Positions 25,488-33,327 of a stretch of DNA of 64,000 nt are shown here, piece by piece (the first letter of the stretch is position 1; the number at the start of each line of letters is the position of its first letter). The notes under the pieces were generated by a model. It made no database searches and was not told where the DNA came from. It was given only the letters and a program-made list of their open reading frames with translations. A program made the position numbers and the translations under genes. The stretch comes from Maritimibacter sp. (GTDB lineage Bacteria > Pseudomonadota > Alphaproteobacteria > Rhodobacterales > Rhodobacteraceae): the NCBI GenBank assembly GCA_002695005.1, contig NZNT01000021.1:1-64000 (forward strand). Direction: 5' to 3'.

Positions 25488-25930
25488 TGCCTGACCCGAT
25501 CCCTGCCCGTCTGGCCGCGTTGAAGACGACCTCCACACCAGACCTGAAGTCCCAGTGGCGCGACCTCTTCGACAGCGAGCCGCCTCCGTTCAACCGGCGA
25601 TATCTGGAAAGCCGGCTGGCCTACCGCATCCAGGAACTGGCTTACGGTGGGCTCAAGCCCGAAACCGTCAAACGGCTGGAGAGGCTGGGCGAGGAACTCG
25701 ATGGCGGCGACCGCAAGAAGAGCCGCATCCGCGCGGACCTAAGGCCTGTCGCGGGCACCCGTCTGATCCGCGTATGGCAGGGCGTCGAGCACGTCGTCAC
25801 CGTCACCACGGACGGCTTCGAATGGCAGGGTCGTCCCTACAAATCCCTGTCCGCCATCGCGCGCGCCATCACCGGCACGCGATGGAACGGATGGGTCTTC
25901 TTCGGGCTCAAGAACAGGAGAAAGTTATGA
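25484..25930 (+). CDS. DUF2924 protein (recombinase companion)
   Basis: A 148-residue basic protein with the DUF2924 pattern: LAALKTTSTPDLKSQWRDLF, NRRYLESRLAYRIQELAYGG, and a C-terminal RVWQGVEHVVTVTTDGFEW, then LSAIARAITGTRWNGWVFFG. The family almost always neighbours a large serine recombinase in alphaproteobacterial elements, and its job is probably in integration or excision. It overlaps the recombinase start by 4 bases (ATGA). Confidence 0.9.
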   Translation: MMPDPIPARLAALKTTSTPDLKSQWRDLFDSEPPPFNRRYLESRLAYRIQELAYGGLKPETVKRLERLGEELDGGDRKKSRIRADLRPVAGTRLIRVWQGVEHVVTVTTDGFEWQGRPYKSLSAIARAITGTRWNGWVFFGLKNRRKL

Positions 25931-27237
25931 CCGACAAGATCACCCGAAAGCTGCGCTGTGCGATCTACACGCGCAAATCGACCGAGGAAGGTCTGGAACA
26001 GGAGTTCAACTCGCTCCACGCCCAGCGGGACTCCTGCGAGGCGTTCATCGCCAGCCAACGCTCCGAGGGCTGGGTGCTGGTTCGTGATCAATACGACGAC
26101 GGTGGCATCTCGGGCGGTACACTAGACCGCCCTGCCCTGCAGCGCCTGCTGGAGGACATCGAAGATGGGCTCGTGGATGTGGTGGTGGTCTACAAGATCG
26201 ACCGCCTCAGCCGATCGCTCGCCGACTTCGCCAAGCTGGTCGAGGTGTTCGACCGCAACGGCGTGACCTTCGTCTCCGTCACCCAGTCGTTCAACACGAC
26301 CACATCCATGGGGCGGCTTACGCTGAACATCCTGCTGTCCTTCGCCCAGTTCGAACGGGAGGTCACCGCCGAGCGCATCCGCGACAAGGTCGCGGCGAGC
26401 CGCAAGAAGGGCATCTGGATGGGGGGCGTACCGCCTTACGGATACCGTGTGGAAAGCCGGAAGCTGGTTGTGAACTACGCACGCGCCGAGAATGTCCGGT
26501 GGATATTCGCGCGCTTCCTCGAAGTCGGGTCAGCCACGATCTTGGCACGCGAACTCGACGCGCGCGGCATTCGCACGCCCATGGGCAATCGGATCGACAA
26601 GAAGTACCTGTACCGCATGCTGAACAACCCCGCCTATATCGGCGAAGCGGTCCACAAAGGCGACAGCTACCCCGGTGAGCACGACGCGATCATCGACCGC
26701 GAGACGTGGGACCGGGTTCACAACATCCTGCAGGAAAGCGCGCGAAAGCGCGCCGCACGGACCCGCGCAGACACGCCTGCACTGCTGAAGGGGCTCCTCT
26801 TCGGGCCTGATGGCGCTGCCTTTTCGCCCACACATACTAGGAAGGGCGACCGGCTCTACCGCTACTATGTCAGCCAGACGGTGCTGAAGCACGGCGCCGG
26901 ATCCTGCCCGGTCGGCCGGGTGCCGGCGGGCGAGATCGAGATGGCCGTCATCGACCAGCTGCGGGCGGTGTTCCGCCAGCCGGAGATCGTCGCGGGCACA
27001 TGGAAGGCGGCGCGCAAGCATGCCGACGACATCACTGAGGCGGACGCGCGGGAAGCCCTTCAGCAGCTCGACCCGCTGTGGGACGAATTCTTCCCCGCCG
27101 AGCAGGCGCGGATCGTTGGGCTGCTGGTCGAGCGCGTCGACATCGGCACGGACGGGCTCAACGTGCGTCTCCGCGTCGACGGGCTCAGCGGTCTGGCCCG
27201 CGAGATGCTGGCAGGCGACATCGGAGAAGCTGCATGA
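25927..27237 (+). CDS. Large serine recombinase (site-specific integrase)
   Basis: A 436-residue recombinase. The N-terminal catalytic domain has the nucleophilic serine in AIYTRKSTEEGLEQEFNSL, then YDDGGISGGTLDRPALQRLL, KIDRLSRSLADF and FAQFEREVTAERIRDK. A recombinase domain (GGVPPYGY and YLYRMLNNPAYIGEA) follows, with a short zinc-ribbon-like region near the end. It is expected to integrate and excise the element. Its start overlaps DUF2924 and its end overlaps the next helix-turn-helix gene, forming the well-known three-gene cassette. Confidence 0.93.
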   Translation: MTDKITRKLRCAIYTRKSTEEGLEQEFNSLHAQRDSCEAFIASQRSEGWVLVRDQYDDGGISGGTLDRPALQRLLEDIEDGLVDVVVVYKIDRLSRSLADFAKLVEVFDRNGVTFVSVTQSFNTTTSMGRLTLNILLSFAQFEREVTAERIRDKVAASRKKGIWMGGVPPYGYRVESRKLVVNYARAENVRWIFARFLEVGSATILARELDARGIRTPMGNRIDKKYLYRMLNNPAYIGEAVHKGDSYPGEHDAIIDRETWDRVHNILQESARKRAARTRADTPALLKGLLFGPDGAAFSPTHTRKGDRLYRYYVSQTVLKHGAGSCPVGRVPAGEIEMAVIDQLRAVFRQPEIVAGTWKAARKHADDITEADAREALQQLDPLWDEFFPAEQARIVGLLVERVDIGTDGLNVRLRVDGLSGLAREMLAGDIGEAA

Positions 27238-27617
27238 CCCGCGGGGCTCCGATCCCGGAGACGATCACGCTCCACGTCGCGTTCCGCGTCGTAAAGCGTG
27301 GCGGCCGGAAGGAGATGCACATGCCCGAGGCCGCCACGCAACCGCGCCGGACCGACAGCACACTGGTCAAGGCGCTAGCTCGCGCCTTTCGGTGGAAGCG
27401 CATGCTGGAGTCGGGTGAATTCGCCAACGTCGCTGAACTGGCCGAGCGCGAGGGGATCGCGCCCTCATACATGACACGCGTTCTCCGAGTCACGCTCCTC
27501 GCACCCGACATCGTCGAAGCCATCCTGGACCGGAAGCAGGGGCCGGAGGTGACGCTGGCGCGGCTCCAGGAGCCCTTTCCGCTGATTTGGGCAGAGCAAC
27601 GCGGCCGCTTCGGCTAA
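27234..27617 (+). CDS. Helix-turn-helix recombinase companion
   Basis: A 127-residue basic protein starting MTRGAPIPETITLHVAFRVV. A central helix-turn-helix (FANVAELAEREGIAPSYMTR) is followed by VTLLAPDIVEAILDRKQGPE. Coupled by ATGA to the recombinase gene, it is the usual third member of the DUF2924-recombinase cassette and probably acts as DNA-binding directionality or regulatory partner. It is the last gene of the phage-like element on this side. Confidence 0.82.
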   Translation: MTRGAPIPETITLHVAFRVVKRGGRKEMHMPEAATQPRRTDSTLVKALARAFRWKRMLESGEFANVAELAEREGIAPSYMTRVLRVTLLAPDIVEAILDRKQGPEVTLARLQEPFPLIWAEQRGRFG

Positions 27618-27956
27618 CGGCCCAAAGCTGCCATCCAATTAAAAGATCGCAACGCTGCCTTTCGTTCACGGCGCAGCAATCCAATGGTTTGAATAACGGC
27701 AACGCGGACGAAGCTGACATCCGGCCCGAGCTCGACAGCGACCGATCCCAGCCCGAAGCGGCGCTGCTCGCGATGACCGTCACAACGTTGCCACTCAGGC
27801 ACGATGAACCGCACCCGGGCAGCCCACCTTTCAGCGATTGGCAAATTCAGCCACACCCCATCAATATCTTGCGTCGGGAGCCCTCATGGATTCAGATAGC
27901 AGTGAGCGGTTCAGACCGGCGCGGCGATCGGTCGACAAGAATTTTGAGGGGGAACC
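27618..27956. other. Gap between recombinase cassette and MazG/UDG operon
   Basis: No gene is supported in these 339 bases. The stretch should contain the right attachment site of the recombinase element and the promoter of the MazG-UDG operon. Neither can be pinned down by eye because serine-integrase core sites are only a few bases long. A good ribosome-binding site (GAGGGGGAACC) ends the gap just before 27957. Confidence 0.5.
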
Positions 27957-29132
27957 ATGGCGGAGGAATTTGTCCCGCTTACGATCCAGCAATACTCGAC
28001 TGACGCGTTGGCAACCGACCGGCGCCGAGATATCACCTCACTAAACTTCCCGCTGCTTGGCCTGTTTGGTGAGATCGGCACGCTGCTCAGCGCGGTCAAA
28101 AAAAAGCAGCGCGATAGCATTGCCTTCAAAGCGTATGCTGGGGCGGTCAACGAGGAACTGGGAGATGCCCTCTGGTATCTCAATCTGGTTGCCTGCAAGG
28201 GTGGCATCTCGCTGGCTGAAATCGTCACCAATATGGGTCATGACGCAGAAGACTGGGTTCTGGCAACGGATGCGGACCTGACCTTCGAAGCGCTGCAGCC
28301 CCCGGTCATCGAATTTAAGACGACACCCACGGCCGAGTTCGAACGCACTCTGACCCGGTTGGCAGCAACCGTCGGTAAACTGATGCACGAGCAGGAGGAA
28401 GAGGAACTCATAAATGATAGGCGACGCCTCGGGCCATGTCTCGTCAGCGTCCTCGACGCGCTCGTCAACGCTGCAACCGAAGCTGGCGTGACCCTTGAGG
28501 CCGCGGCAGTTAAAAACCTGAAAAAGACCAATGACCGCTGGCCCGTGCACCGGCAGTATCCACCCTTCTTCGACGCGGACGCCCCGCAGGAAGAGCAGTT
28601 GCCGCGCGCGCTCGAGATCGAGGTTTTCGAGCGTGAGGTAGGCGGCAAACTCTATGTCTTTCAGCGCTGCAACGGCCTCAACATCGGTGATCGCCTGACC
28701 GACAATGCCATGGCACCGGATGATTACCGCTTCCATGACGTGTTTCACTACGCCTATGTCGCGGTCTTGGGTTGGTCCCCCGTCACGCGCTCGCTATTCA
28801 AACTCAAACGCAAAAGTCTGCCGAAGATCGATGAAGCACAGGACGGGGCACGCGCAGGCCTGATCGAAGAAGGCATTGCCACGTACATCTTCGGGCAGGC
28901 TATCGATCTCAACTTTTTCGCCGATCACAAGCCCGGCGATCTGCCTTTCGATCTTCTGAAGCAGGTCCGGCAATTCGTTGCCGGCTATGAAGCCGAGGAC
29001 TGCCCGCCCTGGCTCTGGGAAGACGCGATTCTGCAGGGTTACGCGGTGTTCCGCTATCTAAAGGAACACCGGCGAGGCAAAGTCATCATCGACGCAGAAA
29101 ACAGAAAACTATCCGTGGAGGCACTATCATGA
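27957..29132 (+). CDS. MazG-like NTP pyrophosphohydrolase with C-terminal extension
   Basis: A 391-residue protein. The N-terminus is a MazG-type all-alpha NTP pyrophosphohydrolase: GLFGEIGTLLSAVKKK (35-50) and NEELGDALWYL (65-75) supply the acidic metal ligands, though the usual ExxE is ExxT here (Glu39, Thr42). A second similar helical pair lies at about 130-200, ending EAGVTLEAAAVKNLKKTNDR. A C-terminal domain (about 220-391) has YRFHDVFHYAYVAVLGWSP with His260 and His264. I think this is the MazG C-terminal domain seen in mobile-element proteins. It probably hydrolyses a modified or ordinary (d)NTP. It is coupled by ATGA to the UDG-like gene. Confidence 0.8.
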   Translation: MAEEFVPLTIQQYSTDALATDRRRDITSLNFPLLGLFGEIGTLLSAVKKKQRDSIAFKAYAGAVNEELGDALWYLNLVACKGGISLAEIVTNMGHDAEDWVLATDADLTFEALQPPVIEFKTTPTAEFERTLTRLAATVGKLMHEQEEEELINDRRRLGPCLVSVLDALVNAATEAGVTLEAAAVKNLKKTNDRWPVHRQYPPFFDADAPQEEQLPRALEIEVFEREVGGKLYVFQRCNGLNIGDRLTDNAMAPDDYRFHDVFHYAYVAVLGWSPVTRSLFKLKRKSLPKIDEAQDGARAGLIEEGIATYIFGQAIDLNFFADHKPGDLPFDLLKQVRQFVAGYEAEDCPPWLWEDAILQGYAVFRYLKEHRRGKVIIDAENRKLSVEALS

Positions 29133-29815
29133 AGACACCCCATAGCTTTGTCGCGGCCCTGAGCGATGTCAGCCTGCCCGATGTCTTCAATCCTTATCGG
29201 GATCAGTGTCCGCTCCATGACCGCCACGACGCCCCCACCCGTCGCCGCCAGAATCTGGAGGCTTGTCTCAGCAGCGCGGTCAGCCTCGGTGCCGATACCA
29301 TCTGGATCGCCCGCGATCTCGGCTATCGCGGGGGGCGCCGGACCGGTCTGCCGCTGACCGACGAAGCGCATCTGTCCAATGCCGCCGACCTCTTCGGCGG
29401 CGTGGCTTTGCAACAAGCTACTAAGGGACCAGCCCTCGCCGAGCGAACCGCGTCCGTTACCTGGGACTTACTGGATCAGATCGGTCGACCGGTCATGCTC
29501 TGGAACGTGTTTCCGTTCCACCCGCATGACGCCGACGAGCCCATGTCCAATCGCTGCCACCGGAAATCCGAGCGGGACGCCACCTGGCCCTTTATGACGG
29601 CCCTGATCACCATGCTCCAGCCACGGACCCTGGTGGCAATCGGTCGTGATGCCGGCCATGCGTTGGCCGATTTGGACTGCCAGGTCGAAACCGTACGACA
29701 CCCCAGCTATGGTGGACAGGCAGAGTTCATTAACGGCATTCGCAAGATTTACGATCTACCAGACACGCGCCGATTGGAAACCACCGCCCCCTTGCCCTTT
29801 GTGGAATTCGCCTAA
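29129..29815 (+). CDS. Uracil-DNA-glycosylase-superfamily protein
   Basis: A 228-residue protein with the UDG fold pattern. DVFNPYRDQCPLHDRHDAP opens the protein, IWIARDLGYRGGRRTGLPLT (58-77) occupies the place of motif A, and VRHPSYGGQ (189-197) is motif B with the HPS loop. The catalytic Asp/Asn position of classical families is not obvious, so base excision is not certain. It may act on a modified base or nucleotide. It is coupled to the MazG-like gene by a 4-base overlap, and its stop overlaps the stop of the convergent thymidylate-synthase-like gene. Confidence 0.75.
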   Translation: MKTPHSFVAALSDVSLPDVFNPYRDQCPLHDRHDAPTRRRQNLEACLSSAVSLGADTIWIARDLGYRGGRRTGLPLTDEAHLSNAADLFGGVALQQATKGPALAERTASVTWDLLDQIGRPVMLWNVFPFHPHDADEPMSNRCHRKSERDATWPFMTALITMLQPRTLVAIGRDAGHALADLDCQVETVRHPSYGGQAEFINGIRKIYDLPDTRRLETTAPLPFVEFA

Positions 29816-30594
29816 GCCGCGACCGCCAGTTCCGCGTCCACCTGATCGAGCAGGCTCGTGATATCGCCGCGGCGCGTAGTGCCGCCGGCGCAGGTCCGCA
29901 TCTGGTCGATCTGCGCGTGGGACGACAGCACCGTCAGCGATCCAACCTCGAGCCCCGTCTCTGCCGCCACAAATGACAACAGCCGACCGAGGCCGATAAG
30001 GTTACCGAGCAGCTTCTCGATATAGTAGTGGTTGCGATACATCGCCGTCAGGTTCACGACGTCCGGGCTGCCAGGCATGGTCTTGAAGCTCAGATAGCTA
30101 AGACATTGTCCGCCATAAGGCGACCGGTTGAGGTCCCGGGCCGGGTCAAACAACGCCAACTCAAACTTGTTCCGAGATGTGACCGCCGGATCGGCCATAC
30201 GCTGCACCAGGTCCCATAGCGGGTTGTTGTGCGGCGCTCCGTCCCAGCTGGTCATGCGCTCGAAATAGTAACCCGACCACTTCTCCTTGTCGCGGACCTT
30301 GGGCAATATCTTCTCGTGAAACTCCGTGAAGAACTCCGGCGCGCCATGCCGGCGGTATAGCGCAGCGGGGAAGATCGTGTTGGCGATGGACTGCAAGGAC
30401 TTGTCATGCTGACGTAAGAAATCGTCGACCGGCTTGATCCCCGGATCGGCAAGCCCGGTCCCGTTGACTGGGTCTGCCACCGACATGATTACGTTGTGAG
30501 CCTCATGGCCGGGTTCGGCATCGACGACCCGGACTGCCTCTCGCCAGGTGGTCAGGCAGGTGGAGTCAGGCCGCAGCGGCACAGTGTGGTACAT
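29812..30594 (-). CDS. Thymidylate-synthase-like protein
   Basis: A 260-residue protein resembling thymidylate synthase and pyrimidine hydroxymethylases in its C-terminal half. SPYGGQCLSYLSFK places Cys164 where the catalytic cysteine sits. Y-R-N-H at 186-189 and Asn198 in the following helix match the nucleotide-phosphate and base-recognition region. TGLEVGSLTVLSSHAQID carries His226. An Asn at the base-recognition position would favour dUMP over dCMP if the alignment holds. A housekeeping ThyA would be better conserved (PPCH). The ATG at 30594 has GGAAGAG upstream and lies 29 bases inside the protease gene. It is last in the leftward operon. Confidence 0.7.
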   Translation of the reverse strand: MYHTVPLRPDSTCLTTWREAVRVVDAEPGHEAHNVIMSVADPVNGTGLADPGIKPVDDFLRQHDKSLQSIANTIFPAALYRRHGAPEFFTEFHEKILPKVRDKEKWSGYYFERMTSWDGAPHNNPLWDLVQRMADPAVTSRNKFELALFDPARDLNRSPYGGQCLSYLSFKTMPGSPDVVNLTAMYRNHYYIEKLLGNLIGLGRLLSFVAAETGLEVGSLTVLSSHAQIDQMRTCAGGTTRRGDITSLLDQVDAELAVAA

Positions 30595-31249
30595 CAGTCT
30601 CTTCCGTCAAAATCGCCATATCAAACAAGTTCTTCTCAACGAATGCCCGGGAAACCCAGGCATAGCCGTCCTGCCCCCAGCTTGATCCCCAGCTGTTGCG
30701 GATCAAAACGACATCCGTCGACCCCGTCGAACCATGTCCCACGGCGATCACTGCGTGCCGGGGCACCGGGAACACATCATCACCATCAACATAGTCGATG
30801 ACCCCCTGAACTGGCGGCTGGAAGAATGCCATCGTGAGTTTCATCAGGGTGATGACCGGTTTTCCGTTATCCAGCGCGCCGGTAATCCTGTCGAAGCCGA
30901 TGCTTTGGCGCCCGCCGTCACGCCCGAATATTTCGCCCACCGACGCCGGTGGCGCGTAACTCGTCAGATCAGGGGGCAGAGTTGCCAGGTATGGCCAAGA
31001 ATATTCAAGGGGTTGTCCATCCAGCCGAAGCGCCTCGAGCATCGGTTCGAGATAGGTTCCCCGGTCTGGCGGTTGCCCGGCACGCTTCTGCGCATGGAAA
31101 AAGGCATATTCGCTCGAGAGCGGCTCCCAGGCCGGTCGGCACGCGGCATGTGCATCACTGGCCGCGAAAGCGAGACAGGTCGGACGATCACCTTGATCCC
31201 GCACCTCGCCGAACTGAGCCCGAAGGTCCACCACCGCCGTGACCATCAT
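30566..31249 (-). CDS. Papain-like cysteine protease (C1 family)
   Basis: A 227-residue papain-fold protease with all active-site residues in order: Gln19 and Cys25 in VRDQGDRPTCLAFAASDAH, His165 in VPRHAVIAVGHG, Asn185 in IRNSWGSSWGQDGYAW. It has neither signal peptide nor inhibitory propeptide, so it should be made as an active enzyme inside the cell. Its start overlaps the metallopeptidase stop (TAATG). The upstream protein carries a chagasin-like domain, the fold that inhibits this protease family, which gives an obvious way to keep it in check. Confidence 0.85.
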   Translation of the reverse strand: MMVTAVVDLRAQFGEVRDQGDRPTCLAFAASDAHAACRPAWEPLSSEYAFFHAQKRAGQPPDRGTYLEPMLEALRLDGQPLEYSWPYLATLPPDLTSYAPPASVGEIFGRDGGRQSIGFDRITGALDNGKPVITLMKLTMAFFQPPVQGVIDYVDGDDVFPVPRHAVIAVGHGSTGSTDVVLIRNSWGSSWGQDGYAWVSRAFVEKNLFDMAILTEETDVPHCAAAA

Positions 31250-32262
31250 TAGGCCGCCTCCAAACGCTGTCGACGTTCTGCACGCGACAGGCCGGCTTGC
31301 TCCGGCCCCGTAAAGTCGAGATCGATCTCAAGCCTATTGCGACGCTGTTCGAAGTCCCAGGGACGTGCTTCATCGATGACCATACGGCCCCGGAACTCGT
31401 CGGGTGGTTGCGCAGTGATGCGGCGGATGCCGGGCTCGCCAACCCTTTCTTCCGCCTGATCCTCCACGGCGTTGCCAACAACTACGAACCCGCTGTCGCG
31501 CAGCTGATCGAGGTTCCATAGATAGCCGCCATTGCTGTGCTCCGTCAGCTTAAGCACGAAAAGATCATTTGCACTGCCATCGATGCGGGCACCAGCATCG
31601 CGCTCCGTCAGCAACCAAACATCACCGCGGTAGTTCTGTGGCCTGAACTCCGCGAGCAAAGCCTCCTTCATCACCCGTGGCCGGGTCTGCAAAAGATCGC
31701 GGGCCTGCTTCTGCGTTATCATTTTGTACCGCACAAAGGTCCAGCATAACGCTTCGTAGCTGGCCCCAAGCCGAAGGCTAAGCTGATAGACCGTACTTGG
31801 CCGATGGAGATCAGCCACCACCCAGCCCTGCAGGCGCATATGCAGCGCCAGGAGCCATTTCGGCATCATGAACCCGACGGCAAACGCGTCCGCTTCGACT
31901 TCCTGGAACGCATGACCCGGCTCGAGATTAACCGGCATCCGCCGCAGTATGCTGTCCTCATCATCAAGGCTTGGCTCATGGTCAAGCATGCAATGCCCAA
32001 GCTCATGGGCGGCAGTGAACCTCTGAATGGAAAGCGGTCGCTCTGTCGTCACCAGAATGCCGCGTGCCGGGATGCTGAGATAGGCCCCCAGCAAGCCCTC
32101 CAGCGGCCGAAGCATCAAGGGTACATTCAGCTGACTGATCAGACCGAAGACGTTCACCGCGCTGCGTTCGACTTCAAGCCTCGCTCGAAGGTCAAGCCGC
32201 TGATGCAGACGAGAGGCCGCCGCCGTTCCCTTTCTGACTGCCTGTGCATAGGGTGAAACCAT
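31249..32262 (-). CDS. ImmA/IrrE metallopeptidase fused to chagasin-like domain
   Basis: A 337-residue two-domain protein. The N-terminal ImmA/IrrE-type zinc peptidase has HELGH at 86-90 and the third-ligand motif EVEADAFAVGF (121-131). Residues about 213-318 resemble a chagasin (I42) cysteine-protease inhibitor: the three inhibitory loops are seen as NGGYLW (254-259), GEPGI (285-289) and RPWDFE (310-315), matching the N-x-T-T-G-Y, G-x-G-G and R-P-W loops. ImmA-type enzymes typically cleave a partner XRE repressor, and one is encoded 3 bases upstream. The protein may both sense a signal and restrain the papain-like protease encoded next. The domain call is by motif only. Confidence 0.75.
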   Translation of the reverse strand: MVSPYAQAVRKGTAAASRLHQRLDLRARLEVERSAVNVFGLISQLNVPLMLRPLEGLLGAYLSIPARGILVTTERPLSIQRFTAAHELGHCMLDHEPSLDDEDSILRRMPVNLEPGHAFQEVEADAFAVGFMMPKWLLALHMRLQGWVVADLHRPSTVYQLSLRLGASYEALCWTFVRYKMITQKQARDLLQTRPRVMKEALLAEFRPQNYRGDVWLLTERDAGARIDGSANDLFVLKLTEHSNGGYLWNLDQLRDSGFVVVGNAVEDQAEERVGEPGIRRITAQPPDEFRGRMVIDEARPWDFEQRRNRLEIDLDFTGPEQAGLSRAERRQRLEAA

Positions 32263-32265
32263 CGA

Positions 32266-32637
32266 TTACTCCGGTTCCGTCTCGGCACGGGTTCTTAGGT
32301 ACTCGGCAAACCGACCAAGTTCGTCGCGATCCTTGCGGGACAGATCAGCGGCCTTCCGTGCTAGGTGAGCGACATCAACCGGATAAGACGACGCCGTCTC
32401 ATCTTCGCCGGTGAAATAGGCAGCCGGCTGACGATATAGCTTGGCCAGTCGGTTGAGTTCCAGGACTTCAACACGCCGCGTGCCGCCTTCGATTTCCGAC
32501 AGGGCCGTGCGCGGTATCTTCAAGTATTGCGCCACCTCATCCTGTTTCAAGCCAAGGTACTTTCTGGCCTCCCGCAGACGTTCCCCCAGCTTTCTCCGGG
32601 CTTCGCGATCCTCGTTATCGTCCTTCCTGCCACTCAT
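32266..32637 (-). CDS. XRE-family regulator
   Basis: A 123-residue protein with one XRE helix-turn-helix: LGERLREARKYLGLKQDEVA then QYLKIPRTALSEIEGGTRRV. A C-terminal region, AAYFTGEDETASSYPVDVAH, resembles repressors paired with ImmA/IrrE peptidases. I start it at MSGRKDDNEDREARR (32637), where the ATG overlaps the preceding stop as TGATG; the longer frame lies inside that gene. It very likely represses its own operon and is the substrate of the metallopeptidase encoded next. Confidence 0.85.
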   Translation of the reverse strand: MSGRKDDNEDREARRKLGERLREARKYLGLKQDEVAQYLKIPRTALSEIEGGTRRVEVLELNRLAKLYRQPAAYFTGEDETASSYPVDVAHLARKAADLSRKDRDELGRFAEYLRTRAETEPE

Positions 32638-32975
32638 CACTTGGTCCCACCCTGCTTTTTCTGCCACTGGTTTTCCAGCCGTGGCAGCAGGTGATCGAGC
32701 GCGTCCTGGACGCTGGCATATCCGCCGGCCCGCACAGTGGCATCCGGCGGCGGAAAGCCCAGCACCGGTTCGACGGAACAAAGGATCCCGACGGCAACCA
32801 GCGAGTCAATCGGTACCGGCGCCGTCACGGCCTGTGCCTGTTGCGTCGGCATCGCGATCCCTAGCATGCTGGCCTCCGTATCAGCCGCCAGCAAAAGTTC
32901 ATCGGTCAGGAGCAGTTCGAGCTCATGAAGCGGGAAGACCATCTGTTCTTTGGTTGGGGCGGATGTACTACTCAT
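32637..32975 (-). CDS. Unknown protein, first gene of protease operon
   Basis: A 112-residue protein starting MSSTSAPTKEQMVFPLHELE. It is acidic in the middle (LLLTDELLLAADTEASMLGI) and ends with VQDALDHLLPRLENQWQKKQ. I recognise no family. There is no signal peptide or membrane helix. Its stop overlaps the XRE start (TGATG), which argues for a real gene and a shared role. The chosen ATG (32975) has only a weak ribosome-binding site. Confidence 0.55.
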   Translation of the reverse strand: MSSTSAPTKEQMVFPLHELELLLTDELLLAADTEASMLGIAMPTQQAQAVTAPVPIDSLVAVGILCSVEPVLGFPPPDATVRAGGYASVQDALDHLLPRLENQWQKKQGGTK

Positions 32976-33327
32976 ATCAATGTGTCTGATGTTCCGGGTC
33001 CACACAGATATATCGTCGGATTTTCCAACATTCAAGTCTTTTCGTTCTGGATAGTCGACGTCGCGGACGCGATCTATCACGAGCTACCATCGTAACTTGG
33101 CTATGGGCATCAGAACCCGCCATCCGTGAACGTACACGTCGTTGCGGAGCCTGTGGCAGCAGATCACTGCATCGAGAAAGGTCAAATGGCCGGTTTGGGC
33201 CGGTCGCGACATGTGACGCGAGCCAACCATTGTGGCTTTGCAAAGACTGGTTCCTGCACAACTCGGTTGTTCGTGAGAGGCGCAGCGAACGACCGCTCTC
33301 CGCCCCAAGTGCTGGGCGGCCCGTTCC
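32976..33327. other. Promoter region of protease operon up to the IS element
   Basis: No gene is supported. The leftward operon promoter must lie near 32980-33080, where the sequence is AT-richer. At 33282-33304 lies a 23-base sequence that recurs at 37517-37539 with two mismatches, a dispersed repeat. The IS1182 element starts 23 bases further on. Confidence 0.5.

Noticed and set aside
29812-30594. Thymidylate-synthase-like gene as housekeeping thyA
   Set aside because: The active-site neighbourhood differs from PPCH, the N-terminal half is unrelated, and it lies in a mobile operon with a protease.
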